From assembly GCA_902767775.1 (NCBI GenBank), contig CACXIP010000002.1, forward strand, positions 1-64,000: 64,000 bases of DNA, given 5' to 3'. A program made the position numbers and the translations under genes. Under the pieces are notes generated by a model that did no database searches, was not told the origin of the DNA, and saw only the letters and a list, made by a program, of their open reading frames with translations. Of this stretch, positions 51,892 to 60,531 are shown one piece after another (the first letter of the stretch is position 1; every line of letters begins with the position of its first letter). Origin of the DNA: an uncultured Prevotellaceae bacterium. Lineage in GTDB: Bacteria > Bacteroidota > Bacteroidia > Bacteroidales > Bacteroidaceae.

Positions 51892-51921
51892 CAAAGGTAG
51901 ACATTATTTTTGAATCACCAA
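51892..51921 (-). promoter_or_regulatory. Promoter of the small lipoprotein gene
   Basis: On the minus strand TTG (51921-51919), 19 bases, TACCTTTG (51899-51892). The leader is about 45 bases. Confidence 0.72.
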
Positions 51922-52018
51922 CCATTTTTTTGAACTTTTTTTTGTGAAAATTGTAACATTTTTGTAACTATCAGTAAATCAATAAGTTATAAATGTTTAA
52001 TAAAAGTTAATAATTGAC

Positions 52019-52034
52019 TTGTGTGCCCACACAA
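52019..52034. promoter_or_regulatory. Second copy of the TGTGTGCCCACACA palindrome
   Basis: TTGTGTGCCCACACAA has the same core as the site at 46501-46516. On the plus strand a TTG at 52014-52016 and TTTATTTG at 52038-52045 (one mismatch to TAnnTTTG) frame it with a spacer of 21 bases, like a decayed promoter. It directly abuts the 3' end of the SDR remnant. Confidence 0.6.
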
Positions 52035-52038
52035 TTAT

Positions 52039-52207
52039 TTATTTGAAGCAATAACCACCCGACACCTCAATGATGCTGCCATTATGGCTCCACCGACTCC
52101 TTGTCATAAGCATAGGTGACGGTGACATGATAACCCTCTTTCAGCAGCATTTCTGCTGTGGCCAGCCCGATACCTCTGGTGGCGCCTGTTACAATTGCAT
52201 TCTTCAT
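52039..52207 (-). pseudogene. Internally deleted SDR oxidoreductase remnant
   Basis: The minus strand encodes MKNAIVTGATRGIGLATAEM and on to VEP (41 residues), the nucleotide-binding start of a short-chain dehydrogenase, then a stop. In another frame right behind it comes NGSIIEVSGGYCFK and a stop, which is the C-terminal end of such an enzyme. The intact SDR at 61738-62433 starts MKYAIVTGGTSGIGL and ends NGSMIEVNGGYCYK, so about 175 codons were lost between the two pieces. The length (169 bases) is not divisible by three. It follows the nucleotidyltransferase gene on the same strand. Confidence 0.85.
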
Positions 52208-52219
52208 TGATTTGGTTGT

Positions 52220-53320
52220 TTATGATTTGTTTTTGAATGAATTTCTTATTCGCTCTAAAGTCTTGCTTGGAAGTTCGTCTAAGAGCAACGAACGGTTGTA
52301 TTTTGGAGAGAGGCGTAGAAAGAACAGTTGGTTGGACAACCTGTAATAAGCTCTCTCAAACAGATACTTAAATGATTTGCGGTCATAACTGTCTCGCTCA
52401 TACTGTCCCCAGTTTCCATGCTTTAATATGAGTTGTAGCGCCCTCTCTCCGTATTTCTTATCCGTATCAGTGATGGGTAGTGGGAACTCTTCTTGGGGCA
52501 GTCCCAGTTTCTCTATGAGGATGGTGCCTATGGCACGAAATGCTTTGGTAAAACCGAAATCTTTTAGCACCTTGGCCAGCAACTTGCGGTCGATTTCGTT
52601 GCAGTTGTGATGGAGAAGCACGGTGAGGTCGCAGAGTTGGCGCAACGCCACACCTAACTTAATAAAGTGCTGATATAGATGAAGAAAAGTATAGAATACA
52701 TTAATTGTGGGCATGAGGGTTGGTACTTTTTCTCCATTCACTTGGACTGGAAATGGGGGATAGGAGTCTATCAGTTTGCTGAAGGACTTTTGTGTGCGTT
52801 TGTTGGGAAATTCACATAAAAATCTATGCATTTCAAAATCAATTTCCTTATAATAAAACGACACGTGCATTTTTGATTCACCCTCTTCAATTTTTAACAT
52901 CCATTCCTTCTCTATCAGTTTTCGGGCTTTCTCAAAGTGTTTTGCGGGGATGTAGAAGTCGATGTCACCTATCGTCCGCAGCATGGGTTTGGGATAGAGC
53001 GCTCCTAGGGTCTGCCCTTTCACAACGTAATTGGTGATGTGGTTGGCATCCAACAACTGACACAGTTCGAGCAAGCAGGAATTGATTCGCTTGTTTTCTG
53101 CCACCAATGTGTTTTGCAGTTGCAGCATATGGACAACACATTTCTTGGTTAGTTCCATATTGTTGCTCCTCAGGCAATCGGTGATGAGCCCCATCACGCA
53201 TTGCTTCTCACCATCATCCATCACCGCTTTGTATTCATAAGGCGACATTTTGAAATGGGGATGGGGTGTTTGCCATAGTGCGGAGCGCAAAAGCCCGAAT
53301 ATGAAGTCAGATTTTGTCAT
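52220..53320 (-). CDS. Nucleotidyltransferase family protein (NTP_transf_5-like)
   Basis: 366 residues. NYVVKGQTLGALYPKPMLRTIGDIDFYIPAKHFEKARKLI (about 95-135) carries the VKG and the DIDFYI acid pair of the polymerase-beta-like nucleotidyltransferase fold; the rest is helical. Such proteins occur in capsule and lipopolysaccharide clusters and are thought to add phosphate-linked substituents, as LicD does, but the substrate is not known. It is a paralogue of 54745-55836, similar over its whole length. It lies 12 bases upstream of the SDR remnant. Confidence 0.8.
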   Translation of the reverse strand: MTKSDFIFGLLRSALWQTPHPHFKMSPYEYKAVMDDGEKQCVMGLITDCLRSNNMELTKKCVVHMLQLQNTLVAENKRINSCLLELCQLLDANHITNYVVKGQTLGALYPKPMLRTIGDIDFYIPAKHFEKARKLIEKEWMLKIEEGESKMHVSFYYKEIDFEMHRFLCEFPNKRTQKSFSKLIDSYPPFPVQVNGEKVPTLMPTINVFYTFLHLYQHFIKLGVALRQLCDLTVLLHHNCNEIDRKLLAKVLKDFGFTKAFRAIGTILIEKLGLPQEEFPLPITDTDKKYGERALQLILKHGNWGQYERDSYDRKSFKYLFERAYYRLSNQLFFLRLSPKYNRSLLLDELPSKTLERIRNSFKNKS

Positions 53321-53365
53321 AGAATGATTGTATAGTCCCGAATTGTCGAATGAGAGAATTATGAA

Positions 53366-54550
53366 CTATGAATTATGAATGATGAACTGATGAATGATTT
53401 CCAATGTCTTTTCTGTGCCATGACCATACTCCTCCACGTATTTTTGTCTGAATCGACGTGAGATGGTTTTCTTTTCCTCGTAGTCCATGGTCAATATTTC
53501 CTGGATGACTTGTTCCTCACTGTCGCTGCAGCCTTTCATATCCAGAGCTTCGCGGATGTCAAAATACATGCCCCTAACTGCCTCGTAGCGATCGTAGTCG
53601 TAGGTGTAGCAGAGCATCGGCTTTCCGGTGATGGAATAGTCGAAGAAAATGCTGGAGTAGTCGGAGATCAGCAGATCAGAAATTTGGATGAGATCGTTGA
53701 GATTGGGGTATTTCGTGACATCTTTGATGAAAGAGTTGGGTGGTAAGCCCTGCACTGAAGTGACTTCATGATGTAGTCTTAGTAGCATTACATGTTGTTC
53801 TCCTAAGAAGTACTCCCATTTTAGTGGACTAATATGGACTTGTGCTACGAGTCTTCCATTATGATCGCGTTCATCGTCCCTATAGGTGGGCGCATAGAGG
53901 ATGACCTTCTTGCTTGGGGGGATGCCGAGCCGCTCACGGATGCGTTGTTTCTCATCTTCACTACATGGTAAGGCCAATCTGTCATTACATGGGAGGCCGG
54001 TAAGGTGAAAGTCTTTCTCGCTGCTGTTGAACACCCTGAGGAAAATGTCTCGTTCGTATGTACTCTGGCATAACCTCACATTATCGTGGATGGTTCGTCG
54101 TGCTAAAAAGTTGCGGGGTGTCTTTGCCTCATGTTCGATGCGCTTGATGGGCGTACCGTGCCAGGTGTTGATGCTGAATGTGTTGGTGCCCCTCACATAG
54201 AGTCCCCGCGTCATGCTGCTGTTGGTAATCCAGATGCCAGCCCTTAACAGTAAAGAGAAATATCTGGGAGTGTCAATCTTCACCTTCTCTCCTCGTGGGA
54301 TGGAGTGGCTGTCTGGAGAACGAAAAGCCCATATCAGCCTGAACTGGTCGAATCGGGCATCATTGAGCATCGCCTCATACAGGCATTTCGGACTGTCGTC
54401 GAATCTCTTGCCGCCATAACTGACGAAGAGGATGGTGTGTTGGTCGGAGCGAACAAACAACTTCATCATGTTCACTAACAGAGAGCCAATATAATAATAT
54501 AAGGTGTAAACTACCTTATTATATTTGACGAACTCAGCCAATCCTCTCAT
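53366..54550 (-). CDS. CDP-glycerol glycerophosphotransferase family protein
   Basis: 394 residues of the TagB/TagF type. An N-terminal amphipathic region (LYYYIGSLLVNMMKLFVRS) is followed by DSPKCLYEAMLNDARF, WITNSSMTRGL, NTWHGTPIKRIEHE (first active His), RLHHEV (second His region) and ISDYSSIFFDYSITGKPMLCYTYDYDRYEAVRGMYFD, the nucleotide-binding part. It moves a glycerol- or other polyol-phosphate from a CDP donor to a lipid-linked or sugar acceptor at the inner membrane. One of four relatives in this cluster. Confidence 0.9.
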   Translation of the reverse strand: MRGLAEFVKYNKVVYTLYYYIGSLLVNMMKLFVRSDQHTILFVSYGGKRFDDSPKCLYEAMLNDARFDQFRLIWAFRSPDSHSIPRGEKVKIDTPRYFSLLLRAGIWITNSSMTRGLYVRGTNTFSINTWHGTPIKRIEHEAKTPRNFLARRTIHDNVRLCQSTYERDIFLRVFNSSEKDFHLTGLPCNDRLALPCSEDEKQRIRERLGIPPSKKVILYAPTYRDDERDHNGRLVAQVHISPLKWEYFLGEQHVMLLRLHHEVTSVQGLPPNSFIKDVTKYPNLNDLIQISDLLISDYSSIFFDYSITGKPMLCYTYDYDRYEAVRGMYFDIREALDMKGCSDSEEQVIQEILTMDYEEKKTISRRFRQKYVEEYGHGTEKTLEIIHQFIIHNS

Positions 54551-54744
54551 CTACTCCCTCAAAACTTTAATATCAATGTTCAGAAAAATTCCACGAATTA
54601 ATCAAAAAACAGAATGCATTCAAAATTGATGATAAATCGTGGGTGATTGATGAACATTCGTGTGAAAGATGTTCTTTCTTGTTTTGCCACGAACATGAAT
54701 TCTCATGCATTTGTTTTGTGGAAATCTATGTTTCTTGTGGCAGA
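54551..54744. other. Gap with decayed CACGAATT-type repeats
   Basis: The 194 bases contain several partial copies of TTCGTG/CACGAA words (for example CCACGAATTAATC, ACATTCGTGTGAAAG, GCCACGAACATGAATT). No gene or promoter that I could support was found. Similar words occur at 55915-55970. Confidence 0.45.
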
Positions 54745-55836
54745 TTATTTTATAAACGAAAGTTTCTCCCAGATTTTACGTGGTAAGGTGCCGAAGATAA
54801 GCGACCTGTTGTATCGGGGTGCCAGACGGTAGAACAGCAGGTGGTTGGATATCCTGATATAGGAGCGCTCAAACATGAAACCGAAGGAGCGGCGGTCATG
54901 GTTCTTGCGTCTGTAGGCTCCCCAGTTGCCGTGCTTCACAATCAGGCGCAGCACCTTTTCACTGTATTCGCGGTCTTTGTCGGTGATGGGGTAGGGAAAG
55001 TCTTCCTCCGGCAGTCCCATCTTGTCAATGAGTATGGCCCCAAAGGCATAGAAGGCATGGGTGATATCAAAGTCCTTCAGCCATTGGTCGAGCAGGGCAT
55101 GGTCTATGCAGTCTCTTTTTTTGTGGAGCAGCATAGCCAGGTCGCATAGTTGGCGGAGTGCCACACCGATTTGGATGAAGTGGTTGAAAAGATGCAAGAA
55201 GAGATAAAGCACGTTGAGCGTAGGCATCAGGGTGGGCACATCCTCACCACCTACTGTCGCTGTCTCAGTTGGATAAGTCTCCACGAGATTGTCAAACTGC
55301 CTCTGCATCTTTTTGTTGGGGAAGCGGAGCAGATAGCGGTGCGCCTCAAATACCGTACCATTGTGCTTGAATTCAATGTGTCGGTCATTGCTCCCGTCCA
55401 TCTCCTCACCCCATTGGCTGTTGATAAGTTGGATGGCGCGGTCGAAATCTTTGGCAGGTATATAGAAATCAATGTCGCCTGGCATCCTCAACAAAGGATG
55501 AGGATAGTTGGCTCCTGCCACCTGTCCTTTTACCACCATAAAGGAAACATCTGCTCCATTGAGCAAACGGCAAAGTTCATGCAGATTGGCATTGACTTTC
55601 CCGTTTTCCTCGGTCAGTTTTTGCTCGAGTTTCAATAGATGGTAGAAACTGTCTTTTTCCAGGTTGGTGTTGCTGACTTTCATCCCATCCGCTATCAGTC
55701 CCATGATGCACTGCTTGTCTGCAGTCTTCATCAGCGACTCGTATTTTTTTGCAGGGAAGTCAAACCGCTTCATCGGCTTTTGCCAAAGGGCGGCACGCAA
55801 CACCTTGAAAATGAATTCAATCTTGGTCATTGACAA
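54745..55836 (-). CDS. Nucleotidyltransferase family protein, second copy
   Basis: 363 residues (361 if the second ATG at 55830 is used). FMVVKGQVAGANYPHPLLRMPGDIDFYIPAKDFDRAIQLI (about 98-138) shows the same VKG and DIDFYI elements as the protein at 52220. The two proteins share the start (FIF.VLRAALWQ), KQCIMGLIADG, ELCRLLN, VPTLMPTLNVLYLFLHLFNHFIQIGVALRQLCDLAMLL and the end ISNHLLFYRLAPRYNRSLIF. They probably modify the same polymer or two units of it. The gap to TagD-fusion upstream is 174 bases. Confidence 0.8.
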   Translation of the reverse strand: MSMTKIEFIFKVLRAALWQKPMKRFDFPAKKYESLMKTADKQCIMGLIADGMKVSNTNLEKDSFYHLLKLEQKLTEENGKVNANLHELCRLLNGADVSFMVVKGQVAGANYPHPLLRMPGDIDFYIPAKDFDRAIQLINSQWGEEMDGSNDRHIEFKHNGTVFEAHRYLLRFPNKKMQRQFDNLVETYPTETATVGGEDVPTLMPTLNVLYLFLHLFNHFIQIGVALRQLCDLAMLLHKKRDCIDHALLDQWLKDFDITHAFYAFGAILIDKMGLPEEDFPYPITDKDREYSEKVLRLIVKHGNWGAYRRKNHDRRSFGFMFERSYIRISNHLLFYRLAPRYNRSLIFGTLPRKIWEKLSFIK

Positions 55837-56010
55837 CTACTTGTTTTTCAACCACGTAACACACTAATCTCCACGTAATTTTTCTATCCCGAATGTTCGA
55901 TTTAGAGAAATATTTTCGCGTTCTTTCGTGTTTTTAGTAGTACTTCTTATAACCACGAATATCACAAGTCAATTCTCTTACCTCTTACCTCTCACTCCTA
56001 ACCTCTTTTC

Positions 56011-57357
56011 CTAAATAATCGTGACATTTTTCCGTTCGCCAAACATCTGCATGATGTCGGCCATGGCAATGCTCTCGCGACGGCGGAGGCGTGCGGTGGA
56101 CAAACGGTGATTGAAAATGCACGAGATAAACTCTTGTATTTCGTATCGCAGACCGGAACCATCCCACTTGTAGAAGAATTTCTTGTTTTGGTTTTGGTCC
56201 TCAAAACGGAATTCATAGTAGTCCGTCAGCCACCATGGAGAGGGCACATACGCATAGCCCTTCGTTCCCGAAATGACCAGGTTGCCCTCAGTCTTGACAC
56301 CAAGGCCGAGTTTGAAGGAGCACACACCATGTGGATATTGGATGACGCCTTGAGTATAGACATCGACACCGTCCTGCATCTTGGAGAAGAAACTGACGTT
56401 GACAAACTGCGTCCCCATTAGCTTGATGATAGGCAGCAAGGGGTAAGAACCCATTTCATAGAACGAACCTCCGGCCTGATTGGGGTCTATCTCTCTTGTC
56501 AGTCTGCTGCCCCACAGTTTCGACTCCGAGGCGCTGACATCCACCACATCGCCAATGAGTCCGCTCTTCACCATGGTGACAAGGTGGTTGAATGCCGGTG
56601 CATGTGCCGTCTTGTTTGCCTCCATCAGCACCAACTTCCTGTTCTTGGCCAGTTCGAAGAGGTCACGCGCCTCATCGCCCCTCAACACGAGCGGGGTCTC
56701 ACAGAGCACGTGCTTGCCCCTGCGCAACGCCTCCTTGCACTGTCGGTAGTGGCATAAGTGCGGTGTGGCTATGTATACGCTGTCCACGTCATCCAGTAGT
56801 GCCTCATAACTGTCATACACCTTTTCCAACTGATGCCTTTGGGCGAAGTCGGTAGCTTTGGTATGGTCGATGTCATAGACACCGCTTACCTTAACATAGT
56901 TGACAAAGCCAGCCTCTGGCACAAAGCGTTCGGCTATTCTGCCTGCTCCCACTATGCCGATGCGTACGTCTTCTTGCAGGTTCTCTCGCAGCATGGTCGA
57001 TGAAATGCCCTCGGTACGGGGCAGGTAGACCACCTCGCAATACTCGTTCAGATAGTCGAACTTACCTACCCAGTCTGAGCCAATGGCGAAAATATCCACC
57101 TCGTATTTCTGGATGTCGTCAATTTTCTGACCGACATAGTCCTCGATGATGATTTTGTCAGCAAGACCTGTTGCCTTCACCGCCTCTACACGCTCCAACA
57201 CGTTGTTGACCACATTGAGCTTGCCGCGCTCACGGTCGAAATTGTCGTTGGTCACTCCTACGATGAGATAGTCGCCCAATGCTTTGGCACGGCGCAACAG
57301 GTTGATGTGCCCTTGGTGGAGCATGTCGTATGTTCCGTATGTAATGACTTTTTTCAT
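56011..57357 (-). CDS. TagD-type cytidylyltransferase fused to Gfo/Idh/MocA oxidoreductase
   Basis: 448 residues. Residues 1-130 are a glycerol-3-phosphate cytidylyltransferase-like domain: ITYGTYDMLHQGHINLLRRAKALGDYLIVGVTND with the HxGH motif, and RTEGISSTMLR near 115-125. Residues about 131-448 form an NAD(P)-binding oxidoreductase: VRIGIVGAGRIAERFVPEA (Rossmann loop), CKEALRRGKHVLCETPLVL with the usual EKP changed to ETP, and GGSFYEMGSYPLLPIIKLMG. It may reduce or oxidise a sugar phosphate and load the product onto CTP, giving a CDP-polyol for the glycerophosphotransferase-like enzymes around it. The natural product is unknown. Confidence 0.85.
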   Translation of the reverse strand: MKKVITYGTYDMLHQGHINLLRRAKALGDYLIVGVTNDNFDRERGKLNVVNNVLERVEAVKATGLADKIIIEDYVGQKIDDIQKYEVDIFAIGSDWVGKFDYLNEYCEVVYLPRTEGISSTMLRENLQEDVRIGIVGAGRIAERFVPEAGFVNYVKVSGVYDIDHTKATDFAQRHQLEKVYDSYEALLDDVDSVYIATPHLCHYRQCKEALRRGKHVLCETPLVLRGDEARDLFELAKNRKLVLMEANKTAHAPAFNHLVTMVKSGLIGDVVDVSASESKLWGSRLTREIDPNQAGGSFYEMGSYPLLPIIKLMGTQFVNVSFFSKMQDGVDVYTQGVIQYPHGVCSFKLGLGVKTEGNLVISGTKGYAYVPSPWWLTDYYEFRFEDQNQNKKFFYKWDGSGLRYEIQEFISCIFNHRLSTARLRRRESIAMADIMQMFGERKNVTII

Positions 57358-57944
57358 ATTATGCTTTTTTGAGTTTCATCATAGATTTAACGACTCTACA
57401 CTAAATATGCAGACTTATGTCTGTTAAGAACCAAGCGACAGTGTTTGTACACTTAGTATAATCTGTACCAATTATAGTTTTTTCTTTTGACAAGCAAGAT
57501 TATTGGTTTCATCATACATCTATGTCAATCTGTGGTTAAAAAAACTTGACTATAGTCTGGTAAATATGTTCTGCAGGATAATTGTTGTATTGAAACCTCT
57601 CCTCTCAATTCTTTGTATCAACTTCAACATTGTTGTCATACCATCACTAAATGGAAATCTTCACTGTTCTTGTTTGCTTCTAGACATTCTAAGAGGAGAA
57701 CGATGCCTTGAGGTTTACCCAACTTATCCCAATAAAATAAGATTATCTTATCCGAAACCCGAACGCACATGATATTTATTGCTGATTATTTCCTTATCTA
57801 TTCTATGGCACAAGAAAACTGTCACATTGATTGAGAACGAAAAGAGCTCCTAATACGCTGACATTAAGATGAAAGTAGTTTTGTCAATTGCATTATAAGA
57901 CATAAAAAAAGCTAAGAATTTAAAAATCCTCGTTACAGAGAGCA
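57358..57944. other. AT-rich gap without an intact gene
   Basis: The 587 bases have lower GC than the genes to the left. Apart from the decayed fragment at 57636-57770 and a frame continuing it, I see no gene, no TAnnTTTG promoter and no strong terminator. Confidence 0.55.
57636..57770 (-). pseudogene. Possible decayed glycosyltransferase fragment
   Basis: On the minus strand a 44-codon frame reads KIILFYWDKLGKPQGIVLLLE and ends EDFHLVMV before a stop. GKPQGI...LLEALEKNK...FHLVMVG is what the start of the second lobe of a GT1/GT4 glycosyltransferase looks like. After the stop another frame goes on with YNNYPAEHIYQTIVKFF. It is too short to assign firmly and could be chance. Confidence 0.3.
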
Positions 57945-59099
57945 TCATGCAAAAGGCTTAAGAATATCTTCATAAAAATCATATAAGCACTTGTGAACAT
58001 AATCCTGCTCATATCTAGATGCTATCAAATCTCTGGCTTTTGCAGCCATTTTTTCTCGTTCTGTTTTATTACGTATCATATTAAGCATGGCATTGAACAA
58101 CGCATCAGTATCATGGGATGGTATAATAACACCATTTTCTCGCGGAATAATAATTTCACGTGAGCCATTAATATCTGTTACTATCGATGGAAGCCCCATA
58201 GCCCCTGCTTCAAGCACTGCGTTTGGAAATCCCTCCCGATAACTAGGAAAAACGAAACAATCTGCAGCTGCATAATATGCTAATAATTCGTTGCCGTATT
58301 TTGGTCCAACATATTCGATGGAGGAGTTTTTGTTAATTATCTCTCTTGACTTTTCCGAAATTGGATTGAGATCATCTTCAAAGTTTCCAACTAAGAAAAG
58401 GCGCACAGGTGCTAATTTTGACAACTTGTCCATTACCTGACACAATTCATTGATACCCTTGTCACGAACAATACGTCCAACGTATGCGAAAGTAAAAACA
58501 GAATTATTTCGTAGTCCTAAATCTTTCATTTTATTAATTACCACATCCCTACGGGAATAGTACTCCATGTCAACACCTCGAATATTACCATATCCGAGTA
58601 CCTTCAGCTGTTTCTTGGTTATTCCATTGCTCAGCAAATCATTCTTCACCCCTTCACCTTCGGGCACAATATGTGTAGCACAAAAACACGTTAACCAGTC
58701 TGTGGCCATAAGAATCTTTCGTTTCAATCCTGTTTCCGTAGGAAATACTAACCCTGTAAAAGTATGTAGCCTTATAGGTACTCTAGTCAGCCATGCTGCT
58801 ACCATGCAAAGCATTCCTGCCTTGGGCGTTATGCTATGTACCATAGTTGGTCTTTCCTTTTTAAACACCTTTACCAATAACAATAGAGATTTAAAATCTT
58901 GTAATAGTGATATCCGCCGTTTCATAGGTACGGCTATAGTCCTCACACCTTCTCTACGGGCAACCTCATCTAGGTCTACTCCAGGTGAAGAAAGTCCTAT
59001 TACCTCATATTTTTCTGATAGCTTACTTAGCAGGCCATTACAAAAGGTGCTAAGTGACCTTGGTACTGTGGTTGATCGTATAATCTTTATCTTGCTCAT
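57945..59099 (-). CDS. Glycosyltransferase family 4
   Basis: 384 residues with two Rossmann lobes. The N-terminal lobe has VHSITPKAGMLCMVAAWLTRVPIRLHTFTGLVFP, and the C-terminal lobe has FAYVGRIVRDKGINELCQVM, LFLVGNFEDDLNP, YVGPKYGNELLAYYAAADCFVFPSYREGFPNAVLEAGAMGLPSIVTDINGSREII, the EGFPNAVLEA (ExxxxxxxE) nucleotide-sugar site. It adds a sugar to the polymer or its carrier lipid. The ATG overlaps the stop codon of the upstream glycerophosphotransferase gene by 4 bases, a sign of translational coupling. Confidence 0.93.
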   Translation of the reverse strand: MSKIKIIRSTTVPRSLSTFCNGLLSKLSEKYEVIGLSSPGVDLDEVARREGVRTIAVPMKRRISLLQDFKSLLLLVKVFKKERPTMVHSITPKAGMLCMVAAWLTRVPIRLHTFTGLVFPTETGLKRKILMATDWLTCFCATHIVPEGEGVKNDLLSNGITKKQLKVLGYGNIRGVDMEYYSRRDVVINKMKDLGLRNNSVFTFAYVGRIVRDKGINELCQVMDKLSKLAPVRLFLVGNFEDDLNPISEKSREIINKNSSIEYVGPKYGNELLAYYAAADCFVFPSYREGFPNAVLEAGAMGLPSIVTDINGSREIIIPRENGVIIPSHDTDALFNAMLNMIRNKTEREKMAAKARDLIASRYEQDYVHKCLYDFYEDILKPFA

Positions 59100-60298
59100 T
59101 TTTTCATTATCCCGTTATAAATTAAATCGAGTGAAAGTTTCGTTGCTGAGCCATAACTAGTAACATACTTATTGCGAAATCTCCTTGAGATAGCCATGCG
59201 TTTGGGAATATCCATCGATTTTATTTCGTCAAAAATCTTTTCTTCGCTGTCCAAGCCCAAACATTCCAACTCCTCCCTTACATCAAAATACGTCCCTCGC
59301 TTAGCCTGATACTCGTCATAGTCGTATGAGAAACAGAGCATGGGCTTACCCATAATGGAATAGTCGACGAAAATACTTGAATAATCGCTTATAAGCAGGT
59401 CTGATACAATCATCAAATCGTTTAGTATTGGATATGCGGATACATCTTTCACGAAGTCATCAGTTACGATGTTCATTACCTTTACAACTTCATAGTGAGC
59501 ACGAAACAGCAGCACATAGTCCTCGGCCAACTCTTCCTTCCATTTCTCTAAATGAATCGGTGGCGCTATTACACAGTTCAAATTCTTGTCCTTTGTATAC
59601 TCACGAAATGTTGGTGCGAAGAGTATAACTCTCTTATCCAAGGCAATTCCCAACTGTTTTTTTATACGTTTTTTCCGCTCTTCACCAGTATTATTTACAA
59701 GTTCGTCATTACGTGGCAGTCCGATGATTTTCATGGCATTCTCTGGAACAATAAAACTACGCTTGAAAATTTCAGCATCAAACTCACCTTGCGCACAAAA
59801 CACATCATAAGGACAAACATCTCTTTTTTTTGAGTGGAATCCCAAGTTAGACTTATCAATATCTATTCCCATCAATTTGATAGGGGTTCCATGCCATGAG
59901 TTATAATAGAAAATACTATCATCTTTGAACCTCAGTCCCCGCTCCATCGTGCTGTTGGTAATCCAACAGCGGGCTTTTAATAGCGTTTTATAATATGCTA
60001 TTGTATCCGTTTTTACTTTCTCACCACGAGGAATGTTATATTTCTCTGGTTGTATAAAAGCCCAAATCATCTTGTAATCATCAAAGCGAGAATCCTTTAT
60101 CATTGCCTCATAAATACACTTCGGGCTGTCATCGTATTTTCTTCCCCCGAAAGACGAAAAGACAATCAGTCTTTCATCCTTCTTTACAAATAACTTCAGC
60201 AATCTCACTGCCGCAGTCCCTAAATGAAAGTAGATATTATATAACCAAGGTAAATATTTAACCCTATTGATTAAACCAAGTGATGCCATGCCTTTCAA
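59096..60298 (-). CDS. CDP-glycerol glycerophosphotransferase family protein
   Basis: 400 residues. As in the copy at 53366: DDSPKCIYEAMIKDSRF, CWITNSTMERGLRFKDDSIFYYNSWHGTPIKLMG with the first His, LLFRAHYEVVKVM with the second, and ISDYSSIFVDYSIMGKPMLCFSYDYDEYQAKRGTYFD. Residue count is normal for the catalytic part without the long N-terminal glycosyltransferase extension seen in some TagF proteins. It ends in a 4-base overlap with the GT4 gene. The sequence is low in GC compared with 53366. Confidence 0.9.
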   Translation of the reverse strand: MKGMASLGLINRVKYLPWLYNIYFHLGTAAVRLLKLFVKKDERLIVFSSFGGRKYDDSPKCIYEAMIKDSRFDDYKMIWAFIQPEKYNIPRGEKVKTDTIAYYKTLLKARCWITNSTMERGLRFKDDSIFYYNSWHGTPIKLMGIDIDKSNLGFHSKKRDVCPYDVFCAQGEFDAEIFKRSFIVPENAMKIIGLPRNDELVNNTGEERKKRIKKQLGIALDKRVILFAPTFREYTKDKNLNCVIAPPIHLEKWKEELAEDYVLLFRAHYEVVKVMNIVTDDFVKDVSAYPILNDLMIVSDLLISDYSSIFVDYSIMGKPMLCFSYDYDEYQAKRGTYFDVREELECLGLDSEEKIFDEIKSMDIPKRMAISRRFRNKYVTSYGSATKLSLDLIYNGIMKK

Positions 60299-60342
60299 TC
60301 CCAGTATTTTTACTAAAATGCAATAGCCTATGTATAGACATC

Positions 60343-60531
60343 CTATTGCCGAATGTCATGTAATTTTGTCAGAAGATCTTTTGTGAATTCTTCTGCTCCT
60401 CTTTCATTCATATGATTGCCGTCTTTGAAATATTCATCATGGTGAACATATTTTGCGTCATTTGAGAAATCCACAAATCTGCACCCATATTTCAAGCATA
60501 AATTCTTAATGGGTGCTACTCTTCTTTCATC
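60343..60531 (-). pseudogene. Fragment of an SGNH-hydrolase gene (C-terminal end)
   Basis: A 62-codon open frame without start codon: RRVAPIKNLCLKYGCRFVDF, then YFKDGNHMNERGAEEFTKDL and a stop. The DGNH is the Asp-x-x-His of block V of SGNH/GDSL hydrolases and O-acyl-transferase partners (as in the C-terminal part of AlgJ/DltD-like proteins). Everything upstream of this end is missing; the frame runs into the 3' end of the gene at 60516. It points to a deletion that removed most of a hydrolase gene. Confidence 0.7.

Noticed and set aside
52019-57357. Invertible promoter as in Bacteroides capsule loci
   Set aside because: No pair of inverted repeats flanking a promoter and no recombinase were seen; the cluster's own promoter lies outside the window.
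57503-57772. An 89-codon plus-strand frame in the AT-rich gap
   Set aside because: No promoter and an odd composition; the minus strand looks more like a decayed gene.
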